Below, one piece after another: positions 1 to 8,363 of a DNA stretch of 64,000 nucleotides (positions are counted from its first letter, which is position 1; the number at the start of each line of letters is the position of its first letter). The stretch is from Nocardioides humilatus (lineage in GTDB: Bacteria; Actinomycetota; Actinomycetes; Propionibacteriales; Nocardioidaceae). The DNA lies in assembly GCF_008373755.1 (NCBI RefSeq), contig NZ_VUJV01000006.1, positions 248,001 to 312,000 on the forward strand. The letters run 5' to 3'. Position numbers and translations under genes: made by a program. The notes under the pieces were generated by a model, which saw only the letters and a program-made list of their open reading frames with translations, had not been told where the DNA came from and ran no database searches.

Positions 1-162
1 TGGTTCGACGATGTCGCCGCGCAGAAGGCGGCGTTCGCATCTTCCGAGGCTGCCGCGCTCGCGGCCCTCGAGGCCGACCTCTTCGCCGAGGTCCAGTGGT
101 TCCTCGCCACCGAGCACGTGGTGATGCCACTCCCAGATCCCCCAACCGAAGGAACGAGATGA
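1..162 (+). CDS. C-terminal end of an unidentified protein, cut by the window edge
   Basis: Frame 1 is open from the first base to a TGA at 160-162 and gives about 53 residues: an Ala/Glu-rich helical stretch (AALAALEADLFAEV), then WFLATEHVVMPLPDPP and a short polar tail. The stop overlaps the ATG of the next gene (ATGA, 159-162). This suggests a shared transcript and translational coupling with the acyl-CoA dehydrogenase, so a role in the same catabolic pathway is likely. The fragment is too short to assign a family. Confidence 0.55.
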   Translation, partial: WFDDVAAQKAAFASSEAAALAALEADLFAEVQWFLATEHVVMPLPDPPTEGTR

Positions 163-1307
163 GCACCACCACAGAATCCACCGTCCACGAGCTCACCGCG
201 GTCGCCGAGCTCGCCCGTGAATTCTTCGGGAAGGAGATCGCGCCGCGCCTCGACGAGTTCGTGGCCCAGGGCCATGCCGATCGAAGTGTCTACCGGCGCG
301 CCGGTGAGCTCGGCCTGCTGTGCATGTCGATCCCCGAGGAGTACGGCGGAGGCGGCGGCACGTTCGCGCACGAGGCCGTCCTGGTCACCGAGCAGGCCAA
401 AGTCGGCGACTCGACGATGCAGGTCGCCGTCAACTCCGGCATCGTGCCGCACTACCTGCTCGCCTACGCCTGCGAGGAGATGAAGCGTCGCTGGCTGCCC
501 CGGCTCGCGTCGGGTGAGTGGGTCGGCGCCATCGCGATGACGGAGCCCGGCACCGGTTCGGACCTCCAGGGCATCACGACGAAGGCTGTCCGGGAAGGGG
601 ACGAGTACGTCATCTCCGGGGCCAAGACCTTCATCACCAGTGGCTACAACTGCGACCTGGTGATCATCGCGGCCAAGACCGACCCCGAACTCGGGGCCAA
701 GGGGGTCTCCCTGATCGTCGCCGAGGTATCGGACGAGACTCCCGGCTTCCAGCGCGGACGGGTGCTCAAGAAGGTCGGCCAGCGCGGCTCCGACACCGCA
801 GAGCTCTTCTTCGACGGCCTGCGCGTGCCGGCGTCTCACCTCCTCGGGACGCAGGAGGGCCAGGGCTTCTTCCAGATGATGGAGCAGCTGCCGCAGGAGA
901 GACTCATCTGCGGCGTCACCGCAGCCGCGGTGATCGAGACCGCTGTCGAGACGACGCTGGCGTACACCAAGTCCCGTACGGCGTTCGGGAAGCCGTTGTT
1001 CGACCTGCAGAACACGCGCTTCGAGCTCGCCGAGTGCGCCACCCTCGCGGCCGTCGTCCGCACCTTTGTCGATGATGCGGTGGCACAGCACGTGCGCGGT
1101 GAGCTCGACGTCAAGACGGCGGCGATGGTGAAGTACTGGACGACGGACCAGCAGAACCAGGTCGTCGACCGGTGCCTCCAGCTGCACGGTGGCTACGGGT
1201 ACATGGAGGAATACTCCATTGCCCGTATGTGGACCGACTCGCGCATTGCGCGCATCTACGCGGGAGCCAACGAGGTCATGAAGGACCTCATCGCACGCCA
1301 CCTCTAG
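159..1307 (+). CDS. Acyl-CoA dehydrogenase family protein
   Basis: Flavoprotein of 382 residues, the normal length for the family. It is expected to oxidise an acyl-CoA at C2-C3 with FAD and pass electrons to ETF. Visible signatures are MTEPGTGSDL (flavin-binding loop), the GAKTFITSG strand, RTAFGKPLFDLQNTRF in the C-terminal helical bundle, and the family end motif LHGGYGYMEEY followed by RIARIYAGANEVMKDLIA. The start at 159 (MSTTTES) was chosen because GAAGGAACGAG lies just upstream and it overlaps the previous stop. A longer frame from 96 would lie inside the upstream gene. The nearby monooxygenases and hydratase suggest a substrate from ring cleavage rather than ordinary fatty acids; that is inference. 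Confidence 0.93.
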   Translation: MSTTTESTVHELTAVAELAREFFGKEIAPRLDEFVAQGHADRSVYRRAGELGLLCMSIPEEYGGGGGTFAHEAVLVTEQAKVGDSTMQVAVNSGIVPHYLLAYACEEMKRRWLPRLASGEWVGAIAMTEPGTGSDLQGITTKAVREGDEYVISGAKTFITSGYNCDLVIIAAKTDPELGAKGVSLIVAEVSDETPGFQRGRVLKKVGQRGSDTAELFFDGLRVPASHLLGTQEGQGFFQMMEQLPQERLICGVTAAAVIETAVETTLAYTKSRTAFGKPLFDLQNTRFELAECATLAAVVRTFVDDAVAQHVRGELDVKTAAMVKYWTTDQQNQVVDRCLQLHGGYGYMEEYSIARMWTDSRIARIYAGANEVMKDLIARHL

Positions 1308-1335
1308 CTGCACGCGCGGGCAGCACGGCTCAGCG

Positions 1336-2082
1336 TCACCCGAGGGCGCGGCTGACCGCCTCGGTGACGGTGCGCACCTCGTCGAGCGTCGCCTCCTTCC
1401 GGGTGACGTCCCACGAGGACCGGATCAACCGTCGGGCCTGACCGGTGGCGAAGGGCGACAGTGCAGCGAGCTGCGTGGCGAGGGCCCCCACCTCGGCATC
1501 GAGGTCGGAGTCGTCCACGACCGCGGTGACCAGCCCCCAGGATCGAGCCTCTTCCGCGGTCAGCTTCCGGCGCGTCAAGACCAGCTCGAGCGCCCGCTGC
1601 TGCCCGACAGCGCGCGGCAGCAACCAGGAGACACCGCAGTCGGGGGTGATGCCGATGGAGGTGTAGGCGGCGAGGAACTTCGCGTCCGTGGCCGCGACGA
1701 CGAGGTCGCAGGCCAAGGCGACCCCGAGTCCTGCTCCGGCAACCGCGCCCCGAACCGCGGCGATCACCGGCTTCTCGGCTGCATCGAGTGCCAACAGTGC
1801 GGCATCGAGACGTTCGGCCAGCTCGCGGCCGGCAGCAGGCTTGTCGACGGCCGCGGCCATGGCCGCGACGTCGCCGCCAGCACAAAAGCGCGGGCCCTCC
1901 GCGTTGATCACGATGACGCGGACGTCAGGATCGGCGATGGCGTGCCTCGCCGACTGCTCGAGCGACAGAGCAGTCGGGATGTCGATCGCGTTGGACACCT
2001 CGGGCCGGGCGAGGGTGATCGTGCCGATGCCGTCGATGGCGTGGTACCGGATGCCCGAAAGGGCCTTGATCTCGGTGGTCAT
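1336..2082 (-). CDS. Enoyl-CoA hydratase/isomerase family protein
   Basis: Crotonase-fold protein of 248 residues. The core motif GPRFCAGGDVAAM supplies the oxyanion hole for the thioester carbonyl, followed by AAVRGAVAGAGLGVALACDLV and the active-site region ITPDCGVSWLLPR. That loop is of the kind seen in PaaG-like isomerases and hydratases, so the exact reaction (hydration or double-bond shift) is open. The ATG at 2082 overlaps the stop of the monooxygenase gene upstream (ATGA, 2079-2082), so it is the third cistron of the mpaB-like/BVMO/hydratase operon. It converges on the acyl-CoA dehydrogenase with only 28 bases between stops. Confidence 0.92.
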   Translation of the reverse strand: MTTEIKALSGIRYHAIDGIGTITLARPEVSNAIDIPTALSLEQSARHAIADPDVRVIVINAEGPRFCAGGDVAAMAAAVDKPAAGRELAERLDAALLALDAAEKPVIAAVRGAVAGAGLGVALACDLVVAATDAKFLAAYTSIGITPDCGVSWLLPRAVGQQRALELVLTRRKLTAEEARSWGLVTAVVDDSDLDAEVGALATQLAALSPFATGQARRLIRSSWDVTRKEATLDEVRTVTEAVSRALG

Positions 2083-3539
2083 GGGGTCTCCGGGAGGTCG
2101 ATGACGGCGTAGTCGCCAGCGCGGAACTGACGTGTCCGTCGACGGTAGGTCGAAGCGAGGTGTGGCCAGTTCGTGCTGATGCGGCCGTTGGCGCCGCGGT
2201 ACCAGCTCGAGCACTGCGACCAGACGCCGTCGACGAGGCCGCTTTGGATCTCCGCGTCGTAGTGGGCCTCGACCTCGGGCCGTACGGCAAGAGCCTGGCC
2301 CGGCTCGAGGTGACCGACGGCCTCTGCGATGTAGCGCGCCTGGGCCTCCAGCATGTAGACGATCGACCCGGAACCGAGGCCGGTGTTGGGCCCGTAGACC
2401 AGGAAGAGGTTGGGGAAGTCCGGGACGCTCATGCCCAGGTAGGCATGGGCGCCATCGTTCCACTGGTCACGCAGGTCGCGCCTGTCCCGTCCCAGGATCT
2501 TCATCGGCGCCAGGAAGTCCGTGGCCGTGAACCCGGTGCCGTAGATGATGACGTCGACCTCGTGCAGCACGCCGTCCTGGGTGCGGACGCCGGTCGGGGT
2601 CACTTCAGCGATCCGATCGGTGACGACGTCGACGTTGGGCTGCGTCAGTGCAGGCAGGTAGTTGCTGGAGAAGAGGATGCGCTTGCAGCCGACCGGGTAG
2701 TCGGGCCACAGCTTGTCCATCAGGTCGGTGCTGGCCAGCTGGCGACTCATGTGCCAGCGGCTGGCGCGCTCGATCACCTTGGACAGGGGCTTGGAGTGGA
2801 GGTAGGCGATCGAGAGAGTCTCGGTGAGCGCCCACCACAGCGCGCGCTCGGTCAGCTGGGTGAGGGGGACCTTCTCGAAGGCGTTGTGGTGGAGTGCGGT
2901 GAACTCGGTGTCGGGGCGGGGGAGGAGGTACGGCGCGCTTCGCTGGAACAGGCTCAGCTGACCGACCTCCTTCTGGATCTCGGGCACAAACTGGATCGCG
3001 CTCGCGCCGGTGCCGATCACAGCGACTCGTTTGCCCGTGAGGTCGACGTCGTGGTCCCACTGGGCTGAGTGGAAGGTCGGTCCCGAGAAGGTGTCACGGC
3101 CTGGAAGGTCCGGCCACGCGGGACGGGAGAGCTGGCCCACAGCTGAGATGAGCACGTCGACGTGGACGACGTCTCCGGCGTCGGTGATCAAGGTCCAGCG
3201 GTTGCTCGCCTCGTCGAACTCCGCGGCGGTGACCTCGGTGTCGAACCGGATGTGGCGGCGGATGTCGTAGGTGTCGGCGATGCCTCGGAGGTAGTCGAGG
3301 ATGTCGGGCTGTTGGGAGAACCGTCGTGGCCACCGAGGGTTGGGCGCGAAGGAGAACGAGTAGAACGGCGAGGGGATGTCGCATGCCGCACCGGGATAGG
3401 TGTTCTCGCGCCACACGCCCCCGACGTCTGCGCCACGCTCGAAGATCACCAGGTCGTCGAAGCCCCGTTGTTTGAGCTCGATCGCGGCGGCGAGCCCGCC
3501 GAAGCCGGTGCCGATGATCGCGACCGACGGCGCACTCAT
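2079..3539 (-). CDS. Flavin-containing (Baeyer-Villiger type) monooxygenase
   Basis: A 486-residue NAD(P)H- and FAD-dependent monooxygenase. An N-terminal FAD Rossmann motif (IIGTGFGG, residues 9-15) is followed by the Baeyer-Villiger fingerprint FxGxxxHxxxW(P/D) at residues 151-162 (FSGPTFHSAQWD). A second Rossmann motif (VAVIGTGASAIQ) binds NADPH. The family inserts oxygen next to a ketone to give an ester or lactone. The ATG at 3539 overlaps the stop of the upstream MpaB-like gene (ATGA). A GTG nine bases earlier is possible but less likely. With the neighbouring ene-reductase and CoA enzymes this suggests degradation of a cyclic or terpenoid/steroid ketone; the substrate cannot be read from sequence. 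Confidence 0.9.
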   Translation of the reverse strand: MSAPSVAIIGTGFGGLAAAIELKQRGFDDLVIFERGADVGGVWRENTYPGAACDIPSPFYSFSFAPNPRWPRRFSQQPDILDYLRGIADTYDIRRHIRFDTEVTAAEFDEASNRWTLITDAGDVVHVDVLISAVGQLSRPAWPDLPGRDTFSGPTFHSAQWDHDVDLTGKRVAVIGTGASAIQFVPEIQKEVGQLSLFQRSAPYLLPRPDTEFTALHHNAFEKVPLTQLTERALWWALTETLSIAYLHSKPLSKVIERASRWHMSRQLASTDLMDKLWPDYPVGCKRILFSSNYLPALTQPNVDVVTDRIAEVTPTGVRTQDGVLHEVDVIIYGTGFTATDFLAPMKILGRDRRDLRDQWNDGAHAYLGMSVPDFPNLFLVYGPNTGLGSGSIVYMLEAQARYIAEAVGHLEPGQALAVRPEVEAHYDAEIQSGLVDGVWSQCSSWYRGANGRISTNWPHLASTYRRRTRQFRAGDYAVIDLPETP

Positions 3540-4543
3540 GCCGCGCACCTCTCGGTGTCCTGTGCTCCCACTTCCATCAACCGCCGGGCGTTGGCAATCA
3601 GGTCGGTGCTGTCAGGCCCGACCATCCAGGAGACCAAGGCGTCGCCGACGGCGGGGATGCCGAGCACCGCGTACGCGGGCCGGGAAGCATGGAAGAGCAC
3701 GTCGATCACGGGGTCCAGCCCAGCGGGGATGCCGGCGTGCCGGCGGGCCGGTGGCGGAATGATGCCGAGCGCCAAGAAGTGGGACAGGGTCAGCGAGGTG
3801 ACAGTGAGCGCCGCCACCGGGTGACGCCACCGCGAGGGACGCAGTGCGTCGCCGACTGAGCGCAGGGACTCGCGCAACATCAGGTCGAAGTTGTAGTAGT
3901 CGGCCTCGCACGACTCGTAGAAGGCTTCCACCTCAGCGGCGGAACGGGGCACATCGGCTTCGTTGGCGCCCATCATGACGGCGAACGGGACGACCTCGGC
4001 CCAGAACCGGTCGCGCTCCGCATCTGTCAGCCGGCTCGGCGGTCGGAGGCCGTGATAGCCGGCGCGCTCGTAGCTCATCAGGGCTGCATGCATCAGTGTC
4101 ACGTGACCGAAGAGGACGAGCTCGGGGCCAGCGGCGTCGTAGGGGGTGTCCGTTCGAGGGATGACTCCCTGCATGTTGCGGTGCACGTGGCGCAGGTGCG
4201 TGCAGATCCGCCCTGCGGTGGCCTGGTCGCCGAGGATCGCGGGTACGACGACGCCGAAGGTCCGGCGGTGTCGGTTGACGAACATGTCGGGCCTGGCGCG
4301 CCCCTTGCGGCCGGCCTCGAACAGCGGGTCGTGGTCGATCATGTTCGCTGACATGCCGGCGTGGGTGAACTGGAGCAAGGCGGTCACCTGGACGGTCATG
4401 GCGGGAACGACGCTGTGGCTCAACAGCTTCCACGCGATGCTGTCGGGCCCGTAGCAGCCGAAGTCCTGTGGCCCGGCAGCGGTCGGTGCGCCGCCCCGGC
4501 GCCAGAGCGAGACGTTCTGCTGCTTGCGATTGCCGTCGGTCAT
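3536..4543 (-). CDS. Oxygenase MpaB family (DUF2236) protein
   Basis: A 335-residue member of the DUF2236 family, which includes the fungal MpaB oxygenase and bacterial latex-clearing protein. It is helical, with conserved histidines and arginines (for example FVNRHRRTFGVV and HLRHVHRNMQGV) that in the family surround a haem. Visible landmarks are the N-terminal YGPDSIAWKLLSH, a central LVLFGHVTLMHAALMSYERAG and the C-terminal LSHFLALGIIPPPARR. The ATG at 4543 has AAGAAGGTGG upstream on the minus strand. It is the first gene of the operon and its promoter is covered by the inverted repeat at 4587-4613. Confidence 0.85.
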   Translation of the reverse strand: MTDGNRKQQNVSLWRRGGAPTAAGPQDFGCYGPDSIAWKLLSHSVVPAMTVQVTALLQFTHAGMSANMIDHDPLFEAGRKGRARPDMFVNRHRRTFGVVVPAILGDQATAGRICTHLRHVHRNMQGVIPRTDTPYDAAGPELVLFGHVTLMHAALMSYERAGYHGLRPPSRLTDAERDRFWAEVVPFAVMMGANEADVPRSAAEVEAFYESCEADYYNFDLMLRESLRSVGDALRPSRWRHPVAALTVTSLTLSHFLALGIIPPPARRHAGIPAGLDPVIDVLFHASRPAYAVLGIPAVGDALVSWMVGPDSTDLIANARRLMEVGAQDTERCAA

Positions 4544-4586
4544 GGAGACCACCTTCTTGTCGTCGAGACCACGCTGTCCTGATGGA

Positions 4587-4613
4587 ACAATACTACAAAA
4601 CCTATAGTATTGT
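4587..4613. promoter_or_regulatory. Operator over divergent promoters (probable TetR site)
   Basis: A perfect 9-bp inverted repeat, ACAATACTA at 4587-4595 and TAGTATTGT at 4605-4613, is separated by 9 bp. A second, interleaved 7-bp repeat pairs ACTACAA (4593-4599) with TTGTAGT (4610-4616). The patch is very AT-rich against its surroundings. TAnnnT hexamers fall inside it on both strands: TATAGT at 4603-4608 for the plus strand, and TAGTAT read from 4595-4590 for the minus strand. A bound repressor would therefore block both the oxygenase operon and the ene-reductase/TetR operon. The TetR product encoded at 5956-6564 is the obvious candidate; that link is inference. Confidence 0.8.
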
Positions 4614-4659
4614 AGTGTGAGGTAGCCCCCTCCCGGATCCCGACGAAAGAAGGCTCGCC

Positions 4660-5928
<1,269 letters not shown>

Positions 5929-5955
5929 CCACTGACCTGCGACCGAGGAGCACCG

Positions 5956-6564
5956 ATGACAACGCCTCCTGTTCCGGAGGGGCTCGTCGAGTCCCCGACC
6001 GAGGACCCGACCGCGACCAAGATCCTCGACGCGGCCCTGGCGGAGTTCACCGACTTCGGCATCCGACGGGTGAGCGTGGACAACATCGCTGCGCGTGCGG
6101 GCGTTCACCGCACCACGGTCTACCGATACTTCTCCACCAAGGCCGAGATCCTGCAGGCGTCAGCGGTCAAGTGGCTGCATGACACGTTCAGCACGATCTA
6201 CGACGAGATCCAGACTCTGCCTCCCGATGAGCGCGTCGTCGAGGGGTTCGCCCGAGCCGTGGGTGCGTGCTACGCATCGCCGCTGACGGCCCGGGTGCTC
6301 GGCTCTGACACCGATGCCGGCCTGCGGTCCCTCACCGTGGATGCTGGCCCGGTCATCGGCATGGTGAGCGCCGTGTTCGTCCACTGGTTGTGGGAGGGCG
6401 ACGAGAGCGGTTCCTCCGAGGACGCCGCCGGGACGGCCGAGGTCCTCGTCCGGCTGGGGTTGTCGTTCGTGCTCACCCCCGACAGCCATTTCGACATGAG
6501 GTCTCCCGACGTCCGCAGGGACTTCGCGCGCCGCTACCTGCTGCCGCTGATGACTGTTCTCTGA
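5956..6564 (+). CDS. TetR family transcriptional regulator
   Basis: A 202-residue protein with a TetR N-terminal DNA-binding domain: ATKILDAALAEF, then the helix-turn-helix VDNIAARAGVHRTTVYRYF and the typical STKAEILQA third helix. The C-terminal ligand-binding half is not diagnostic. GAGGAG precedes the ATG. Its location at the end of the ene-reductase operon, and the palindrome over the divergent promoters at 4587-4613, suggest it autoregulates and controls the whole catabolic cluster in response to a pathway intermediate. Confidence 0.92.
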   Translation: MTTPPVPEGLVESPTEDPTATKILDAALAEFTDFGIRRVSVDNIAARAGVHRTTVYRYFSTKAEILQASAVKWLHDTFSTIYDEIQTLPPDERVVEGFARAVGACYASPLTARVLGSDTDAGLRSLTVDAGPVIGMVSAVFVHWLWEGDESGSSEDAAGTAEVLVRLGLSFVLTPDSHFDMRSPDVRRDFARRYLLPLMTVL

Positions 6565-6587
6565 GCACTACGCAACGAGGAGACACC

Positions 6588-6656
6588 AAGGTCATCGAGC
6601 TTGCGACTGTGGTCGTACCGACCTCCGACGTCCACCGACGGGCGAAACGCGGCTGA
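6588..6656 (+). pseudogene. Remnant of a VOC/glyoxalase-family gene start
   Basis: Reading from AAG at 6588 gives KVIELATVVVPTSDV, then HRRAKRG and a stop. This closely resembles the first beta strand and helix of vicinal-oxygen-chelate proteins, which often begin M-K-x-I-E...V-P-V-S-D-V-D-R-A-K-R-F-Y. A good ribosome site (GAGGAG, about 6577-6582) precedes it, but no start codon stands in the right place. The frame ends after about 22 codons inside the terminator stem. It looks like the 5' stump of a deleted third gene of the operon. The family match is from memory of the pattern, so confidence is moderate. Confidence 0.5.
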
Positions 6657-6686
6657 GCCGCCGATCAACGGATCGGCGGCTCAGCC
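6651..6686 (+). terminator. Intrinsic terminator hairpin after the TetR operon
   Basis: Perfect 16-bp inverted repeat: GGCTGAGCCGCCGATC at 6651-6666 and its complement at 6671-6686, with a 4-base loop (AACG). No clear T-run follows, as is common in high-GC actinobacteria. It can serve both strands between the converging TetR and glnA genes. Confidence 0.85.
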
Positions 6687-6719
6687 GGCGCTTGTGGCCC
6701 AGGTGAGGCCTGAGTTAGC

Positions 6720-6747
6720 CTCTGACCTCCCATACCGCAGGTCAGAG
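6720..6747 (-). terminator. Hairpin just downstream of glnA
   Basis: CTCTGACCT at 6720-6728 pairs with AGGTCAGAG at 6739-6747 around a 10-base loop. It lies immediately after the glnA stop on the minus strand and probably ends that transcript. Confidence 0.7.
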
Positions 6748-6758
6748 GGCTCCTCCAC

Positions 6759-8177
6759 TCAGATGTCGTAGTAGAGCTCGAACTCGTGCGGGTGCGGGCG
6801 CAGCTGCACGGGGGCGATCTCGTGCTCGCGCTTGTAGTCGATCCACGTGTCGATCAGGTCGGGCGTGAAGACGTTGCCCACCGTCAGGAACTCGTGGTCG
6901 GCCTCGAGGGCCTCGAGCACGGCGCCGAGCGAGGTCGGCACCTGGGCGATCTCGGCCATCTCGTCCGGCGGGAGCTCGTAGATGTCCTTGTCGATCGGCG
7001 CGGCCGGCTCGGTCTTGTTCTGGATGCCGTCGAGACCGGCGAGCATCAGAGCGGAGAACGCGAGGTAAGGGTTGGCCGACGGGTCGGGGAAGCGGGTCTC
7101 GATGCGCTTGGCCTTCGGGTTGGTGCCCGTGATCGGGATCCGGACCGAAGCGGAGCGGTTGCGCGAGGAGTAGACCAGCGAGATCGGAGCCTCGAAGCCC
7201 GGGACCAGGCGGTGGTAGGAGTTGACCGTCGGGTTGGTGAACGCCAGCAGCGCCGGGGCGTGCTTCAGGATGCCGCCGATGTACCAGCGAGCCATGTCGG
7301 AGAGGCCGCCGTAGCCGGTCTCGTCGTAGAACAGCGGCTCGCCGCCCTTCCACAGCGACTGGTGCACGTGCATGCCCGAGCCGTTGTCACCGAAGATGGG
7401 CTTCGGCATGAAGGTGACCGACTTGTTCTGCTCCCAGGCGGTGTTCTTGATGATGTATTTGAACTTCATGACATCGTCAGCGGCCTTGAGCAGCGTGTCG
7501 AACCGGTAGTTGATCTCCGCCTGGCCGGCGGTGCCGACCTCGTGGTGACCGCGCTCGACCTGCAGGCCGACCTGCTCCAGGTTGATGCACATGTCGTCGC
7601 GCAGGTCGCCGTAGTGGTCGTAGGGCGCGACGGGGAAGTAGCCGCCCTTGAAGCGGGTCTTGTAGCCCAGGTTGTCGCCCTCGGCGCCCGAGTTCCACCA
7701 GCCCTCGACGGAGTCGATGTGGTAGAAGCCCTCGTTGGGGCCGGTCGAGTAGCGGACCTTGTCGAAGATGTAGAACTCAGCCTCGGGAGCGAAGTACGCG
7801 GTGTCCGCGATGCCCGTCGTGTTGAGGTAGGCCAGCGCCTTCTTCGCGATGTTGCGCGGGTCGCGGCTGTAGGGCTCGCCCGTGATCGGGTCGTGGATGA
7901 AGAAGTTCAGGTTGAGCGTCTTCGCCTTGCGGAACGGGTCGACGTAGGCGGTGGTCGGGTCCGGGAAGAGCGCCATGTCGGACTCGTTGATGGCCTGGAA
8001 GCCGCGGATCGAGGACCCGTCGAAGCCGAGGCCGTCGTCGAAGACCGACTGGTCGAACGAGGAGACCGGGACCGTGAAGTGCTGCATGATGCCGGGCAGG
8101 TCACAGAAACGGACGTCGACCATCTCGACGCCTTCGTCCTTGATGAACTTGAGCAGCTCTTCGCTGTTGTTGAACAT
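6759..8177 (-). CDS. glnA: Type I glutamine synthetase
   Basis: Makes glutamine from glutamate, ammonia and ATP; 472 residues, the normal GSI length (dodecamer). Signatures are [19 protein letters not shown], the ATP-binding [25 protein letters not shown] and the adenylylation loop DIYELPPDE with Tyr at about residue 400. This marks a GSI-beta enzyme controlled by GlnE-type adenylylation. The ATG at 8177 is preceded by GAGGAGGAACGA. A minus-strand TAGGTT -10 box (8240-8245) and a GlnR-like box (8279-8295) lie upstream. It follows the RDD/DUF4191/lipA group as in mycobacteria, except that a second synthetase gene lies between. Confidence 0.97.
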   Translation of the reverse strand: MFNNSEELLKFIKDEGVEMVDVRFCDLPGIMQHFTVPVSSFDQSVFDDGLGFDGSSIRGFQAINESDMALFPDPTTAYVDPFRKAKTLNLNFFIHDPITGEPYSRDPRNIAKKALAYLNTTGIADTAYFAPEAEFYIFDKVRYSTGPNEGFYHIDSVEGWWNSGAEGDNLGYKTRFKGGYFPVAPYDHYGDLRDDMCINLEQVGLQVERGHHEVGTAGQAEINYRFDTLLKAADDVMKFKYIIKNTAWEQNKSVTFMPKPIFGDNGSGMHVHQSLWKGGEPLFYDETGYGGLSDMARWYIGGILKHAPALLAFTNPTVNSYHRLVPGFEAPISLVYSSRNRSASVRIPITGTNPKAKRIETRFPDPSANPYLAFSALMLAGLDGIQNKTEPAAPIDKDIYELPPDEMAEIAQVPTSLGAVLEALEADHEFLTVGNVFTPDLIDTWIDYKREHEIAPVQLRPHPHEFELYYDI

Positions 8178-8278
8178 TCGTTCCTCCTCGGCTGGGGCCA
8201 GCGCGCCCAGCCATCGGTCAGCCACTGAGAATCGTCAGCAACCTACCGAATGCCCCATTGCCCGCACAGCCCCGCATT

Positions 8279-8295
8279 GTTTCGTCCATGTAAAC
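8279..8295 (-). promoter_or_regulatory. GlnR-like box upstream of glnA
   Basis: On the minus strand the site reads TTTAC-N6-GAAAC (forward GTTTC 8279-8283, six bases, GTAAA 8290-8294). The actinobacterial GlnR half-site pair is GTnAC-N6-GaAAC, so only the first base differs. Its centre lies about 45 bases upstream of the centre of the TAGGTT -10 box. This is nearly the same geometry as the box before the neighbouring GSIII gene. Confidence 0.7.
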
Positions 8296-8309
8296 AACTC
8301 TGGGAACGC

Positions 8310-8347
8310 CTGCTGCCCCCGGCCCAGGGAGTGGACGGGGGCAGCAG
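8310..8347 (-). terminator. Terminator after the GSIII gene
   Basis: CTGCTGCCCCC at 8310-8320 pairs with GGGGGCAGCAG at 8337-8347 (11-bp stem, 16-base loop), 17 bases past the stop of the GSIII gene. It separates the two synthetase transcripts. Confidence 0.75.
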
Positions 8348-8363
8348 TCGTGCGTAGCCGGGA

